From: Bacteroidia bacterium
GTDB taxonomy: Bacteria; Bacteroidota; Bacteroidia; Cytophagales; Cyclobacteriaceae
Reading direction: 5' to 3'
Assembly: GCA_030425425.1 (NCBI GenBank)
Contig: JAUIAO010000015.1
Span: forward strand, 34,591-98,590
DNA: 64,000 nt
The notes under the pieces were generated by a model. That model saw nothing but the letters and a program-made list of their open reading frames with translations, was not told where the DNA came from and did not search any database. Below are positions 8,400-17,594 of the stretch, one piece after another. Both the position numbers and the translations under genes were made by a program. Numbering within the stretch: the stretch's first letter is position 1; every line of letters starts with the position of its first letter.

Positions 8400-9176
8400 A
8401 TGACTGATCTGCACCTGGTATCCTGGAATGTAAATGGCATCAGAGCTATCATGAAAAAAGACTTTCAAAAAGACATTTCAGAGTTGAACCCAGACGTATT
8501 CTGCTTACAGGAAACGAAAGCTCAGCCTGTAGATGTAAAGAAGGCTTTGGAGCCATTTGAAGAAGATTATCACGTTTTCACCAATTCTTCAAAAGCTCGA
8601 AAGGGTTATTCTGGAACAGCTATTTTATCAAAAAAGGAACCTCTGGAGGTTACCTATGACATGGGAATAGAGGAGCACGATCAGGAGGGGCGTGTAATCA
8701 CTGCAGAATTCGAAAAGTTTTTCTTAGTGACGGTATACACACCTAATTCAGGCAGCTCCAGATTACAGTACCGCACCACTTGGGATGAAGCTTTCAGAGA
8801 TCACATGACTGCCTTGGATGAGAAAAAACCAGTAGTGGTCTGTGGAGACCTGAATGTTTGTCATCAAGCCATTGATTTGGCGAGACCAAAACAAAATTAC
8901 AACAAATCTGCCGGCTACTTCCAGGAAGAAATTGACGGGTTTAGCAACATACTAGCAGAAGGATTTGTAGACACTTTCAGAGAACTCTATCCTGATGAGG
9001 TGAAATATTCTTGGTGGAATTATAAGTTCAAAGCGCGCGAAAGAAATGTGGGCTGGCGTATTGACTATTTTCTCGCTAGCGAAAGATTAATGCCGAATGT
9101 AAAAGATTCTCTGATTTACAACGATCGTTTTGGATCTGATCACTGTCCGGTAGCAATCCAGCTTAGCGTAGATTAA
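8400..9176 (+). CDS. xth: Exodeoxyribonuclease III
   Basis: A 258-residue enzyme of the exonuclease III/AP endonuclease family, used in base-excision repair to cut at abasic sites and trim 3' ends. All family motifs are seen: WNVNGIRA, FCLQETKA (metal-binding Glu), GDLNVCH (Asp/Asn), WWNYKFKARERNVGWRIDYFL and the catalytic GSDHCPV. The length is that of the compact bacterial type. It is followed by a 12-bp inverted repeat that may end its transcript. Confidence 0.94.
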   Translation: MTDLHLVSWNVNGIRAIMKKDFQKDISELNPDVFCLQETKAQPVDVKKALEPFEEDYHVFTNSSKARKGYSGTAILSKKEPLEVTYDMGIEEHDQEGRVITAEFEKFFLVTVYTPNSGSSRLQYRTTWDEAFRDHMTALDEKKPVVVCGDLNVCHQAIDLARPKQNYNKSAGYFQEEIDGFSNILAEGFVDTFRELYPDEVKYSWWNYKFKARERNVGWRIDYFLASERLMPNVKDSLIYNDRFGSDHCPVAIQLSVD

Positions 9177-9190
9177 ACCATATTTGGATC

Positions 9191-9227
9191 AAGTCTATTT
9201 GCATTAATGCCTTTCGCAAATAGACTT
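9191..9227. terminator. 12-bp perfect inverted repeat after the exonuclease III gene
   Basis: AAGTCTATTTGC at 9191-9202 pairs with GCAAATAGACTT at 9216-9227 around a 13-base loop, 14 bp after the xth stop. There is no immediate T-tract on the plus strand (the next run is CATACTTTTGG), so termination strength is uncertain. Confidence 0.5.
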
Positions 9228-9229
9228 CA

Positions 9230-9237
9230 TACTTTTG
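9230..9237 (+). promoter_or_regulatory. Possible -7 element for gcvT
   Basis: TACTTTTG is an exact match to the Bacteroidota TAnnTTTG element, 32 bp before the gcvT ATG. No good TTG is seen at the expected upstream distance because the region is occupied by the inverted repeat. Confidence 0.35.
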
Positions 9238-9269
9238 GCTATTTTTGAGGCCAAAACAACAATATTCCC

Positions 9270-10349
9270 ATGAATACTCAACGAATTCCCCTACATGATC
9301 TGCACGTTTCCCTTGGTGCAAAAATGACTCCTTTTGCTGGTTTTGAGATGCCAGTGAGATACAGTTCCGACAAGGAAGAGCACATGAAAGTGAGAGAGGC
9401 GGTGGGCGTGTTTGATGTGTCGCACATGGGCGAATTTATGATCTCGGGCCCAAATGCACTAGAGTTAATTCAGCTGGTCACTTCCAATGATGCTTCCACG
9501 CTGGTGGATGGTCAAGCACAATATTCTTGTCTTCCAAATGACCAAGGTGGCATTGTGGATGATTTGATCGTTTACAGAATAAATGCAGAAAAGTACATGT
9601 TGGTGGTCAATGCTTCCAACATCGAAAAAGACTGGAATTGGATCAGCTCTCAGAACAGTTTTGGCGCAGTGATGTCGGACATTTCTGACGACACGGTTCT
9701 TTTTGCTGTACAAGGTCCAAAAGCGGCAGATACTCTTCAAAAGCTTACTGACGTAGATTTAGCTGACATCAAATTCTATCATTTTGCGGAAGGACAATTA
9801 GCAGATGTAAGCATGATCATCTCAGCGACCGGATATACTGGCGCAGGTGGCTTTGAACTGTATATCCCAAAGACAGAGGCTGACAAAGTCTGGAAGGAGA
9901 TCTTTGAAGCTGGTGCCGAGTATGAAATCGCACCGATAGGACTGGGAGCCAGAGACACGCTCAGACTAGAAATGGGATATTGCCTTTACGGCAATGACAT
10001 TACAGACGAAACATCTCCTTTAGAAGCAGGTCTTGGTTGGATCACAAAATTCACCAAGAACTTCATCAATTCTGAATCTTTGAAAACACAAAAAGAAGCC
10101 AGCGTAACCAGAAGGTTGGTGGGATTCAAAATGGTAGATAAAGGAATTCCCAGACACGGTTATGAAATTTTGGATGCAGAGGGAAACAAAATTGGCGAAG
10201 TTACATCTGGCACTATTTCTCCCGTTTTAGGAATCGGTGTAGGACTTGGGTATGTCCAAACAGGATTTCACAAGAAAGAAACTGAAATATTCATAGCTGT
10301 AAGGAACAAACAACTCAAAGCTGTAGTCACCAGACCACCATTCATCTAA
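9270..10349 (+). CDS. gcvT: Glycine cleavage system T protein (aminomethyltransferase)
   Basis: A 359-residue protein that transfers the methylene group from aminomethylated lipoyl-H protein to tetrahydrofolate, releasing ammonia. It starts [25 protein letters not shown] and contains [31 protein letters not shown] and [19 protein letters not shown], all standard GcvT landmarks. The C-terminal barrel domain ([20 protein letters not shown]) is complete. The other gcv genes are not adjacent, which is common in Bacteroidota. The next gene follows after 15 bp and is probably co-transcribed. No glycine riboswitch is visible upstream. Confidence 0.95.
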   Translation: MNTQRIPLHDLHVSLGAKMTPFAGFEMPVRYSSDKEEHMKVREAVGVFDVSHMGEFMISGPNALELIQLVTSNDASTLVDGQAQYSCLPNDQGGIVDDLIVYRINAEKYMLVVNASNIEKDWNWISSQNSFGAVMSDISDDTVLFAVQGPKAADTLQKLTDVDLADIKFYHFAEGQLADVSMIISATGYTGAGGFELYIPKTEADKVWKEIFEAGAEYEIAPIGLGARDTLRLEMGYCLYGNDITDETSPLEAGLGWITKFTKNFINSESLKTQKEASVTRRLVGFKMVDKGIPRHGYEILDAEGNKIGEVTSGTISPVLGIGVGLGYVQTGFHKKETEIFIAVRNKQLKAVVTRPPFI

Positions 10350-10364
10350 AACTGAAGATATCAA

Positions 10365-11072
10365 ATGAGGAAAATAGAAGTCTGTCTCACTCCCGAGTTA
10401 ATTCACCAATATGATCTTGAAGGTAAAATCGCTGTTGCAGTAGATATTTTCAGGGCTACTTCCTGTATGGTTTCTGGCATAGCCAATGGAGTGGCAGACA
10501 TCTATCCTGTCGCAACGGTAGATGAGTGCTTTGAGCTAGGCAAGGAAGGAATGATCATGGCAGGAGAACGAGGAGGTATCAAAGTAGACGGTTTTGATAT
10601 AGGCAATTCTCCTTTTGACTACATGAGTGACGAGGTGAAAGGAAAGTCCGTAGTAGTATCAACAACGAACGGCACCAGAACGATTCTTGCGTCGCTGAAT
10701 GCGGATGAAGTTTTAATCGGTGCATTCTTAAACATCGGAGTGCTTGCCGAATACCTGAAAAATGCTCAAAAGGATGTTGTAATTCACTGTGCCGGATGGA
10801 AAGGCACTGTAAACCTAGAGGACACCCTTTTTGCTGGAGCATTGATCAATCTACTAATTGACCAAATGGAAATATCTGGTGACTCAGCTTTAATCGCCCA
10901 TCAACTATATCTGGCTAATCAAGATAAACTACTTGAAATAGCCCGACAATCTGCCCATGCTCAGCGCCTTTCAGGGTTTGGAGTAGCTAAAGACATTGAG
11001 TTCTGTATGACCTCTAACCAATACGAGACAATCCCGGTCTACGTAGATGGCAAACTCAAAAGCCTTAACTAA
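10365..11072 (+). CDS. comB: 2-phosphosulfolactate phosphatase (ComB-like)
   Basis: A 235-residue protein of the ComB family, Mg-dependent phosphatases that convert 2-phosphosulfolactate to sulfolactate. Family marks include VAVDIFRATSCMVSGIANGV, AGERGGIKVDGFDIGNSP and VVVSTTNGTRTI. In methanogens the enzyme serves coenzyme M synthesis. In Bacteroidota, which do not make that cofactor, sulfolactate may instead feed cysteate and sulfonolipid synthesis (inference). It is 15 bp downstream of gcvT and overlaps the convergent YciI gene by 8 bp at the 3' ends. Confidence 0.85.
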   Translation: MRKIEVCLTPELIHQYDLEGKIAVAVDIFRATSCMVSGIANGVADIYPVATVDECFELGKEGMIMAGERGGIKVDGFDIGNSPFDYMSDEVKGKSVVVSTTNGTRTILASLNADEVLIGAFLNIGVLAEYLKNAQKDVVIHCAGWKGTVNLEDTLFAGALINLLIDQMEISGDSALIAHQLYLANQDKLLEIARQSAHAQRLSGFGVAKDIEFCMTSNQYETIPVYVDGKLKSLN

Positions 11073-11349
11073 AAATTGGCGGTACAGCGCACTCAGTGAC
11101 TTCTACCGATTCCCAAACTTTACCAGTCACATAAGGCTCATTGTCTTTCCATTCATTGAAAGCAGCTTCAGTTTCAAAGTTGAAGACCATCACTGAGCCG
11201 ACCATCTTGCCGTTTTCAATCATTGCAACGGCATAAAGGAGCTTACCTTCTTCTTTCAGCTTTTTAGCGCCTTCCAGGTGTGCCTGTCTTTGGGCTTGTC
11301 GGCGTTCAGCCGCATCGGCTCCATCTCTTCCTATTACTAAAAAATTCAT
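11065..11349 (-). CDS. YciI-family protein
   Basis: A 94-residue single-domain protein of the YciI-like ferredoxin-fold family. It has the start MNFLVIGRDG, a conserved RQAHLEGAKKLKEEGKLLYA, then GSVMVFNFETEAAFNEWKDNEPYV and GKVWESVEV. Members are small, probably catalytic dimers with no assigned physiological reaction. The His in QRQAHLEG is the conserved putative active-site residue. It is the last gene of a leftward pair with the DUF2721 gene, overlapping it by 4 bp. Confidence 0.88.
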   Translation of the reverse strand: MNFLVIGRDGADAAERRQAQRQAHLEGAKKLKEEGKLLYAVAMIENGKMVGSVMVFNFETEAAFNEWKDNEPYVTGKVWESVEVTECAVPPIFS

Positions 11350-11762
11350 GTTTTCGATTTTTTCTGTTCAGATCCAAATTCCATATCACTAAGTTCGATC
11401 TCCAAAGCTATAGTGGAAAGCTGAATTTCTCTCAAAGATATAAAGAGTGAAATCAGCAACAGCACAAGGCTGATTCCAAAAATATAGCTACCCCACTCAC
11501 CGACTTGTAAATAGATAAAAAACATGGCCAACACACACAAAAACAGGCTGGCTACTCCGATAAATTGCATGGCTCTGATCAGGAACAGCCGTTTATTCAA
11601 GTTACTCAACTGCCCTTTCAATACGATCTTAGGATCGTCCATGTATGATTTGTGTAACTGACGAATGATATTGGCGATTGCCAAAAATCGATTCGTATAT
11701 GCCAGAAGCAATAGCGAAATCGCAGGAAATAATAATGCGGGAGTGGTTAAATTGATTTGCAT
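11346..11762 (-). CDS. DUF2721 membrane protein
   Basis: A 138-residue protein with three predicted membrane segments: about residues 8-28 (ALLFPAISLLLLAYTNRFL), 65-88 (IGVASLFLCVLAMFFIYL) and 92-111 (WGSYIFGISLVLLLISLFI). The cytoplasmic loop LSNLNKRLFLIRAM and the terminal ISLREIQLSTIALEIEL are typical for DUF2721. Its function is unknown. It is translationally coupled to the YciI gene downstream. Confidence 0.8.
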   Translation of the reverse strand: MQINLTTPALLFPAISLLLLAYTNRFLAIANIIRQLHKSYMDDPKIVLKGQLSNLNKRLFLIRAMQFIGVASLFLCVLAMFFIYLQVGEWGSYIFGISLVLLLISLFISLREIQLSTIALEIELSDMEFGSEQKKSKT

Positions 11763-11800
11763 ATCTGTGTATTTAATACATAGATATAACTAAAAATTGA

Positions 11801-12127
11801 CTACTTGAGTTTTTGATTTTCCTTGTGGCGCGTAGCATCTCTCACATTTTTCTTTTCAAAATTCTTCTTCAAAGCGTCAGTAAGATTTACTCCGGTTTGA
11901 TTGGCCAGACAAATCAAGACCCACAGGACATCTGCCATTTCATCACTGAGATCGTGCTTTTTATCAGATTCTTTAAAAGATTGTTCACCGTATTTTCTAG
12001 CTATGATCCGGGCCAATTCGCCAACTTCTTCTGTCAGGATGGCCATATTAGTGAGCTCACTGAAATACCGCACTCCAACGGTCTTTATCCATTGATCTAC
12101 TTCCTCCTGTGCTTCATCTATGGTCAT
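11801..12127 (-). CDS. MazG-family nucleotide pyrophosphohydrolase
   Basis: A 108-residue single MazG domain that hydrolyses (d)NTPs to monophosphate and pyrophosphate. The two metal-binding helices are clear: EEVGELARIIARKYGEQ and LSDEMADVLWVLICLANQ, giving the EExxE...ExxD set. The single-domain length fits the dCTPase/house-cleaning group rather than the double-domain E. coli MazG. Its ATG overlaps the stop of the upstream lipoprotein gene (ATGA), so the two are co-translated. Confidence 0.88.
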   Translation of the reverse strand: MTIDEAQEEVDQWIKTVGVRYFSELTNMAILTEEVGELARIIARKYGEQSFKESDKKHDLSDEMADVLWVLICLANQTGVNLTDALKKNFEKKNVRDATRHKENQKLK

Positions 12128-12696
12128 TGGCCACTTTTTTCGGTATTTGCTTCGAGGTTTTCGTTGAGGTGTTTGATTTCAAATCCCTCCATGTTGATTT
12201 TACTTAGAAAAAAGAAGAGTCTATCTTCCTCTTTTTCTCTCAATGAATCACGATTCGGCTCAAACTCTATGAAGTGTTCATGAGGGAACCGTTCACCATC
12301 TTTGTAGTGATCCTCCCAATACAGCGCCTCTTCTACCATTCCATTCTTACCGTAGTAAAACTTGTACTCCGAAGCAATCTTAGAATCCTTCTCTACCATT
12401 AGATGACCACTGAAAATAGGAGCATTCTTTTCGAAATAGAAATAATCATCCCGATCTATATGCGGAGTATGTAAGACACCCACTAGTTTGAGCAGATGAT
12501 TATCCATAAAATATCCTCTGATTTTATAAATAGTATCAGATGCATGAAAGTCATCCTCTACAATTCTGACCCGGTGATTCGCATCAATATCATTGACTTT
12601 TTTATTCACACCATCTACTAAGGGCTGCTTTTCGCGGCTCACATCACTGCATGCCACCATGGAAATAAGAACAAGTATGGATAGTAAATACTTCAT
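12124..12696 (-). CDS. Predicted lipoprotein of unknown function
   Basis: A 190-residue lipoprotein when started at MKYLLSILVLISMVACSD, where Cys16 follows a lipobox (SMVAC). An in-frame Met 25 codons upstream would place a non-signal leader ahead of it and is unlikely. The mature part is rich in aromatic and charged residues, with strands such as DDYFYFEKNAPIFSGHLMV and YKFYYGKNGMVEEALYW that suggest a small beta-sandwich. No family is recognised. It is the upstream partner of the MazG gene. Confidence 0.6.
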   Translation of the reverse strand: MKYLLSILVLISMVACSDVSREKQPLVDGVNKKVNDIDANHRVRIVEDDFHASDTIYKIRGYFMDNHLLKLVGVLHTPHIDRDDYFYFEKNAPIFSGHLMVEKDSKIASEYKFYYGKNGMVEEALYWEDHYKDGERFPHEHFIEFEPNRDSLREKEEDRLFFFLSKINMEGFEIKHLNENLEANTEKSGQ

Positions 12697-12846
12697 AAGG
12701 TAATGCGGATTTTTGCACAATATAATGATTTCCTTAGATTCCTGAGGATTACAATAGTGGTATGATCTCAATATTGAGATATCTTAAAACTTAGATAAAT
12801 TTTACCAGTCGAATAATGAAACCTATTCATAAGAGTTGAGTTTATA

Positions 12847-13398
12847 ATGCAAATAATAAAACGTTCAAAAATGATATTGAATCAAAATAAACAACTCACT
12901 TTGCTACTGGGTATATTTTTCTGCATAACATATACCTCCATTGCGCAAACAGACAAAAGTAAAAGACCTAGCCCCCCAGCTCAGGTATCCGACACAATCA
13001 AGAACACGGTCATTACCATTGATTATAGCCAACCTTCGGTCAGAGAAAGAAAAATCTGGGACGGATTGGTACCTTACGGCAAAGTTTGGAGAACAGGTGC
13101 CAATGAAGCGTCATGGTTTGAGGTTTCTGAAGATGTGAAAATCAACGGGAAAGAATTAAAAGCAGGGAAATACGGTTTATTCACTATTCCGGGAGATAAT
13201 AAGTGGGTGATTATTTTCAATGAAGTATGGAACCAATGGGGAGCATACGACTATGATAAAAACAAAGATGTACTTAGAGTGAAAGCCACTCCAGAGGAAT
13301 CAGAATCATTCAATGAACAATTCACAATTACAATTTCTGATGATGGAACTGTGAAACTGGAATGGGAGAATGTTTCAGTGCCCTTTACGGTTGAATAA
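12847..13398 (+). CDS. DUF2911 exported protein
   Basis: A 183-residue exported protein with a hydrophobic leader ending YTSIAQ. Translation from the second Met at 12871 would shorten the n-region and is equally possible. The mature part matches DUF2911: ITIDYSQPSVRERKIWDGLV, PYGKVWRTGANEASWFEV, INGKELKAGKYGLFTIPG and IIFNEVWNQWGAYDYD. These proteins occur widely in Bacteroidota as periplasmic or surface proteins without an assigned activity. The gene is monocistronic and ends in a strong terminator shared with the convergent yicC gene. Confidence 0.88.
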   Translation: MQIIKRSKMILNQNKQLTLLLGIFFCITYTSIAQTDKSKRPSPPAQVSDTIKNTVITIDYSQPSVRERKIWDGLVPYGKVWRTGANEASWFEVSEDVKINGKELKAGKYGLFTIPGDNKWVIIFNEVWNQWGAYDYDKNKDVLRVKATPEESESFNEQFTITISDDGTVKLEWENVSVPFTVE

Positions 13399-13401
13399 AG
13401 G

Positions 13402-13437
13402 AAAAGGCTCGGATGTCTTCCGACATCCTAGCCTTTT
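13402..13437. terminator. Bidirectional intrinsic terminator between DUF2911 and yicC
   Basis: A stem of about 15 bp with one mismatch: AAAAGGCTCGGATGTC at 13402-13417, loop TTCC, GACATCCTAGCCTTTTT from 13422. It is flanked by T-runs on one strand and A-runs on the other, so it can serve both convergent genes. The yicC stop codon begins at the last bases of the T-run. Confidence 0.9.
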
Positions 13438-14310
13438 TTATATAACGTTCAAGCTCTGCTCTTTTATTTTTTCCAATTCATCTTTCATTTTTACGACCAC
13501 TCGCTGGATGACAGCATCATTTGCTTTTGCTCCAATGGTATTGATCTCTCTTCCGATCTCTTGCGAGATAAACCCTAGCTTTTTTCCTTGAGAATCAGGA
13601 GCATCTATTACCTCATCAAAATAGTCGAGATGCTGACCCAGTCTAACTTTCTCCTCGGTAATGTCTAATTTTTCTAGATAGTATATAAGCTCTTGTTCGA
13701 ATCGGTTCTGATCTACTTGAGTTTTTTCTTTGATATCCTCTATGCTTGCAGATATTCTCTGGCGAATTTGTTGGATCCGCTCAGGATCTCTTTCTGTTAC
13801 TTCAGCAAGCCCATTCCGAATCTCCTGAATATAACTTTTTAGTTTTTCTTGAAGCACTTTCCCCTCCATTTCCCTGAAATTGGCACATTTATCCAATGCC
13901 TCTTCAAGGACTGACTTTACCAACGTCCATTCTACAGAGGGGGCAGAGTCATCCGGCACTATCACATCAGGAGAATGCAGTGCAAGCTTGAACAAGTCCT
14001 TCACATTACCGTCCAACTCCTTGGCCAACTCATAATATTCAGAATAATACTTTTTGAACAGCTCTCTATTGATATGTACAGTAGGTTCTTCCAGATGAAT
14101 AGGTTTCAGCTCTATCATCAGGTTGGCTTTTCCCCTTGTAAGCTTCTGAGTAACCAGGTTTTTTATCTCCAGTTCCTTGTCCGCAAGTTCTCTTGGGATT
14201 TTCTGTATCAGGTCTAAAAATTTACTGTTGAGCGTCTTGATCTCAACTTTTACAAGGTATCGGTCAGACTCAGCTTCTGCTGAACCAAAACCAGTCATGG
14301 AATAAAGCAT
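13438..14310 (-). CDS. yicC: YicC/YloC-family endoribonuclease
   Basis: A 290-residue protein starting at MLYSMTGFG, the universally conserved YicC N-terminus; a Met two codons earlier is less likely. Other landmarks are EIKTLNSKFLDLIQKIPREL, RGKANLMIEL, IEDIKEKTQVDQNRFEQE and the C-terminal GKKLGFISQEIGREINTIGAKANDA. E. coli YicC has been shown to act on small RNAs as an endoribonuclease. It is the last gene of a leftward operon and starts within 10 bp of the upstream stop. Confidence 0.92.
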   Translation of the reverse strand: MLYSMTGFGSAEAESDRYLVKVEIKTLNSKFLDLIQKIPRELADKELEIKNLVTQKLTRGKANLMIELKPIHLEEPTVHINRELFKKYYSEYYELAKELDGNVKDLFKLALHSPDVIVPDDSAPSVEWTLVKSVLEEALDKCANFREMEGKVLQEKLKSYIQEIRNGLAEVTERDPERIQQIRQRISASIEDIKEKTQVDQNRFEQELIYYLEKLDITEEKVRLGQHLDYFDEVIDAPDSQGKKLGFISQEIGREINTIGAKANDAVIQRVVVKMKDELEKIKEQSLNVI

Positions 14311-14318
14311 GGGCAAAT

Positions 14319-17300
14319 TTAAAAATCTAATCCAAGAGTAAGGTATACTCTTGTATCCTCAGTCTGAGAATCTCTGATCGGTTGTGCAAAATCCAACTTC
14401 ACATAATATCCTAAAAGCACAGACCTCACTCCCCATCCATAACTGCTAAGCCATGGATTCTGAAAGCTTGCTATTTCTGCACTAAATGGCTGATTATCTA
14501 TTTCATATTTTTTAGCAAAAGCACCCCCATTTTTTGAGAATGGTGAAAATCCCGTCCAGGCCGATCCCAGATCATAAAATGCTAAAAGTTCAAAATTCCG
14601 GAGAAACGTAGAAGAAATCGGGGCATTGGATAAGTATCTGAACAGTGGCAATCGGAGCTCAGCATTAATGCTCAGTGCATTGGTTCCATAAAGTTCATTA
14701 TAGTCAAACCCACGCAGGTTTGTTACAAACTCCGTGAACAAAACATTCGAGTTGTCCTTACTGTTCGTCATTCTTAGTGGATCTGTGGAACCCTGGTCTT
14801 CAAAAGTCCTGAATACCCAATTATCCATTCCACCAAGTAGAAAATTCAACTTATTCGGCCCCATAGATCGTCCATAAAAAATTCTTGTGGCCAGCGTGAA
14901 TTCCTTGTGAATCTTTTGATAATGTCTCAAATCAACTTTCAACTTACTGAAAGTTTTATTGTAATTGTTTAAGCCAAGATTGTATTCATACTCTACTAGC
15001 CCTCGCGTGCCCTGATAACTATTAAATCCTTTTTCCAGGGTATTGTCTATCACCATTGCAGACCTGAAGCCACCATAGTAATACAAGCTATTTTTAGCTA
15101 GTCCTGCTTGATTATTAACTGCCTGCCACTGAAGATTTGAGAATCTGGTATTAGATAAAACCGGCGCTAGTTCAAACCGAAATAGGTTGGAAAGCGGCAA
15201 TGCAAAAGCAACTTCCAGTCTGTTGAGTGTATATTTCTGAGCTAAGTCAATTTCAGAATCTCGATCTTGTAAAAATCTGGCATCAGAATCAATCAAATAA
15301 GTATTCCTATTGAACCGAACATGTAGATCCATCCAATATTTCAAAAACTGATATTCGGCATACACATTGCCGCTTTTAAAGTTGGAAGTGGTTTCCGCTC
15401 CTCCGATTACCCTATGATTCTCTAATAAATCATTGATTTCAGTTTCAAACAATAAGCTAAAACCACGGATAGGCTCCATAGCAAACGAAGTAATCAGGTT
15501 ATTGAAACTAAATCTTGGTTGGTATTTGGAAGGACCAACAACCCGGTTTTCTTTTTCAAATTTCTGATAAGTAGAAAAAAATGAATCAGGTCTAAAACCA
15601 CTGCTTTGATTCGGTTCATCTTCAAAGACATAATCATCTGTATCTATAAAGTTTTGATCTTCCTGATCATCCAAATCCGGGCTAACAGAATCAGGTTCAT
15701 CTTTGAAAAAAAATGAGTCTGGTAAAATCAGTGAATCAACCTTAGAATACGAAGAAGGCAGGGTATCAACTTTAACCGTTTGCTGTTCTTCTTCCAGTTT
15801 CAACCTCTTCGCCAGAAACTGGGCCTGAACCATTCTCTGACGACCAGTTTGTGGAGTAAACAATCGGTTATCCAGATTATATGGTGACTCTAAAAACACT
15901 TTCTTCCTACCATCATCCAACATAAGATATGTGATTTTATTAGGATCATCAAAAGAAAGATCATAGTCTACAATACTGTGCTCATAGTTAGACACCTGAA
16001 CAAAGGTAGAATCCGTAAAACTGTACTTGTAAAGATTACTGATTCCTTTTTGATCACTGAGATAATAGACCTCTGAAGTATTTTTAGCAATCGGCTTATG
16101 ATCCATACTATAAGTGTTGGTCAACCGATAAAATGCTGAAGTAGTTGTATCAAGGTTGTATAGAAACAAATTGAAATTATCATCAATATTTTCAAGACTC
16201 ACTTCATTCACCCGAATAGAATCATTGATCCTGTTGGAAGAAAAAATCATAGTAGCCGTACCAGGAATAAATACCGGATCAATATCATCATATTCATCTT
16301 TGGTAATGCGTTTCAGTGCATTTCGGCGCATGCTTATCAGAAAAATATCATTCATTCCATCTACATCCCCACTTATTACAGCGAGGCGGCCATTATCATT
16401 GAAGCTAAAACTCTCAATCTGATTGAAACGTGTAAGGGGTTTTTGAAACTTTTCACCAGTATTCACATTATAAGTGTGCAAATAAAGGTAGCCACGCTTG
16501 AATAGAATCACACCCAGGGTGGTTTCATCCTGCCAGTCTATAAGTGGAAGTTTTTTATCCTGCTCCTGGTTATTGACCAGATATCCTCCTTTAACTACAG
16601 TTTTTTCTTTACCAGAATTCAAATCAATGACATTAACACGATACTTTCCGTTTTCATGCAATGCATAAGCCAATTTCTGACCATCCTTACTAATCTTCGA
16701 ATGGTTTAAAACAATATCCTTGTTCTTGTACTTTGCTACCACATCTGCACTTTCAGGCTCCTTGTAGTTTTGGGCAATTTCCTCTTGCTGTACGGAATAG
16801 TATTGCTGCCAGTCTTGCAAAAAATATTTGAAGCTTACGCCCAGTGTACTTGAAATACTGTTTTCTTCGTTTCGAATAATTCTGGTAAGATTCAGAAGAT
16901 TAGAGATATTGCTTTTTCCGTATTTAATAGCAATGTAATTCCAGATACTCTGCCCAATCATTTCCGACTCGTATCCATCAATTTTCATCAATTTATTCAC
17001 CTTATTTCTGGACAGGTAATCCCTCACCTGGTCGTCCATATCTCTAGACCATCCATAAGCAAGGTATCGTGCGGCACCTCCCATAAACCAGTCTGGTAGA
17101 GACAGCAGGTATGAATTCTGAAAAATCTCCGCTAGGCTGCCCCCAAACATCATATCGTTGATTAGATTTTTGCTCAGGTGATATAGTATTTCTTGTTTGA
17201 ACTCATGAGCCTGACCTGGATAAGCCAACTCAACTTGTAGTTTGACAAAATCAGTTTTCCCTCCAATAGTATATACATCACCTCCAATCCCGATATTGGA

Positions 17301-17594
17301 TTGCTGCAGGTCCTCTACAGAATTGTAAATGAAAAGTTTGGTTTTGGAATACGGTGCATATCCGAGCATATCTGTCAGCTTTACATATTCGCTCTCAAGA
17401 TATTTCAAAGCTTCCCTTGCATACTCCTGTCCTCCCGGGTAATAGTAAACTTCAAAATTATTGGTGCTGTAATAAAACCAGTCGAACCTCTTGTATTGAA
17501 CACGACTCTGACCAAATTCTGTATGATAATACTGCGCTGAAGTCACGAAGCTCATCATCAAAATTAATATGGTTATATATGCTTTTTCTCTCAT
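14319..17594 (-). CDS. Outer-membrane protein: peptidase-MA-like, TolB-type propeller and C-terminal barrel
   Basis: A 1091-residue exported protein (signal peptide to about residue 20, SAQYYHTEFG). Residues 35-275 resemble the peptidase MA fold (FEVYYYPGGQEYAREALKYL, LPDWFMGGAARYLAYGWS) but lack HExxH: the helix reads QEILYHL and the usual EG of the second helix is GG, so it is probably a pseudopeptidase. Residues 290-600 carry WD40/TolB-like blades (ISKDGQKLAYALHENGKYRV, FIPGTATMIFSSNR). After an acidic linker rich in Asp/Glu (about 640-690), residues 720-1091 look like a surface-antigen (Omp85/D15-like) barrel ending in VYLTLGLDF. Similar fusions are conserved in Bacteroidota. Role unknown, surface or envelope assembly likely. 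Confidence 0.75.
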   Translation of the reverse strand: MREKAYITILILMMSFVTSAQYYHTEFGQSRVQYKRFDWFYYSTNNFEVYYYPGGQEYAREALKYLESEYVKLTDMLGYAPYSKTKLFIYNSVEDLQQSNIGIGGDVYTIGGKTDFVKLQVELAYPGQAHEFKQEILYHLSKNLINDMMFGGSLAEIFQNSYLLSLPDWFMGGAARYLAYGWSRDMDDQVRDYLSRNKVNKLMKIDGYESEMIGQSIWNYIAIKYGKSNISNLLNLTRIIRNEENSISSTLGVSFKYFLQDWQQYYSVQQEEIAQNYKEPESADVVAKYKNKDIVLNHSKISKDGQKLAYALHENGKYRVNVIDLNSGKEKTVVKGGYLVNNQEQDKKLPLIDWQDETTLGVILFKRGYLYLHTYNVNTGEKFQKPLTRFNQIESFSFNDNGRLAVISGDVDGMNDIFLISMRRNALKRITKDEYDDIDPVFIPGTATMIFSSNRINDSIRVNEVSLENIDDNFNLFLYNLDTTTSAFYRLTNTYSMDHKPIAKNTSEVYYLSDQKGISNLYKYSFTDSTFVQVSNYEHSIVDYDLSFDDPNKITYLMLDDGRKKVFLESPYNLDNRLFTPQTGRQRMVQAQFLAKRLKLEEEQQTVKVDTLPSSYSKVDSLILPDSFFFKDEPDSVSPDLDDQEDQNFIDTDDYVFEDEPNQSSGFRPDSFFSTYQKFEKENRVVGPSKYQPRFSFNNLITSFAMEPIRGFSLLFETEINDLLENHRVIGGAETTSNFKSGNVYAEYQFLKYWMDLHVRFNRNTYLIDSDARFLQDRDSEIDLAQKYTLNRLEVAFALPLSNLFRFELAPVLSNTRFSNLQWQAVNNQAGLAKNSLYYYGGFRSAMVIDNTLEKGFNSYQGTRGLVEYEYNLGLNNYNKTFSKLKVDLRHYQKIHKEFTLATRIFYGRSMGPNKLNFLLGGMDNWVFRTFEDQGSTDPLRMTNSKDNSNVLFTEFVTNLRGFDYNELYGTNALSINAELRLPLFRYLSNAPISSTFLRNFELLAFYDLGSAWTGFSPFSKNGGAFAKKYEIDNQPFSAEIASFQNPWLSSYGWGVRSVLLGYYVKLDFAQPIRDSQTEDTRVYLTLGLDF

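Noticed and set aside
9177..9269. Glycine riboswitch upstream of gcvT
   Set aside because: The 93-bp gap holds only a 12-bp inverted repeat and a -7-like element; no tandem aptamer architecture fits in this space.
11813..12283. Plus-strand open frame of 156 codons
   Set aside because: It is antisense to the MazG and lipoprotein genes, both of which have clear motifs and coupled translation.
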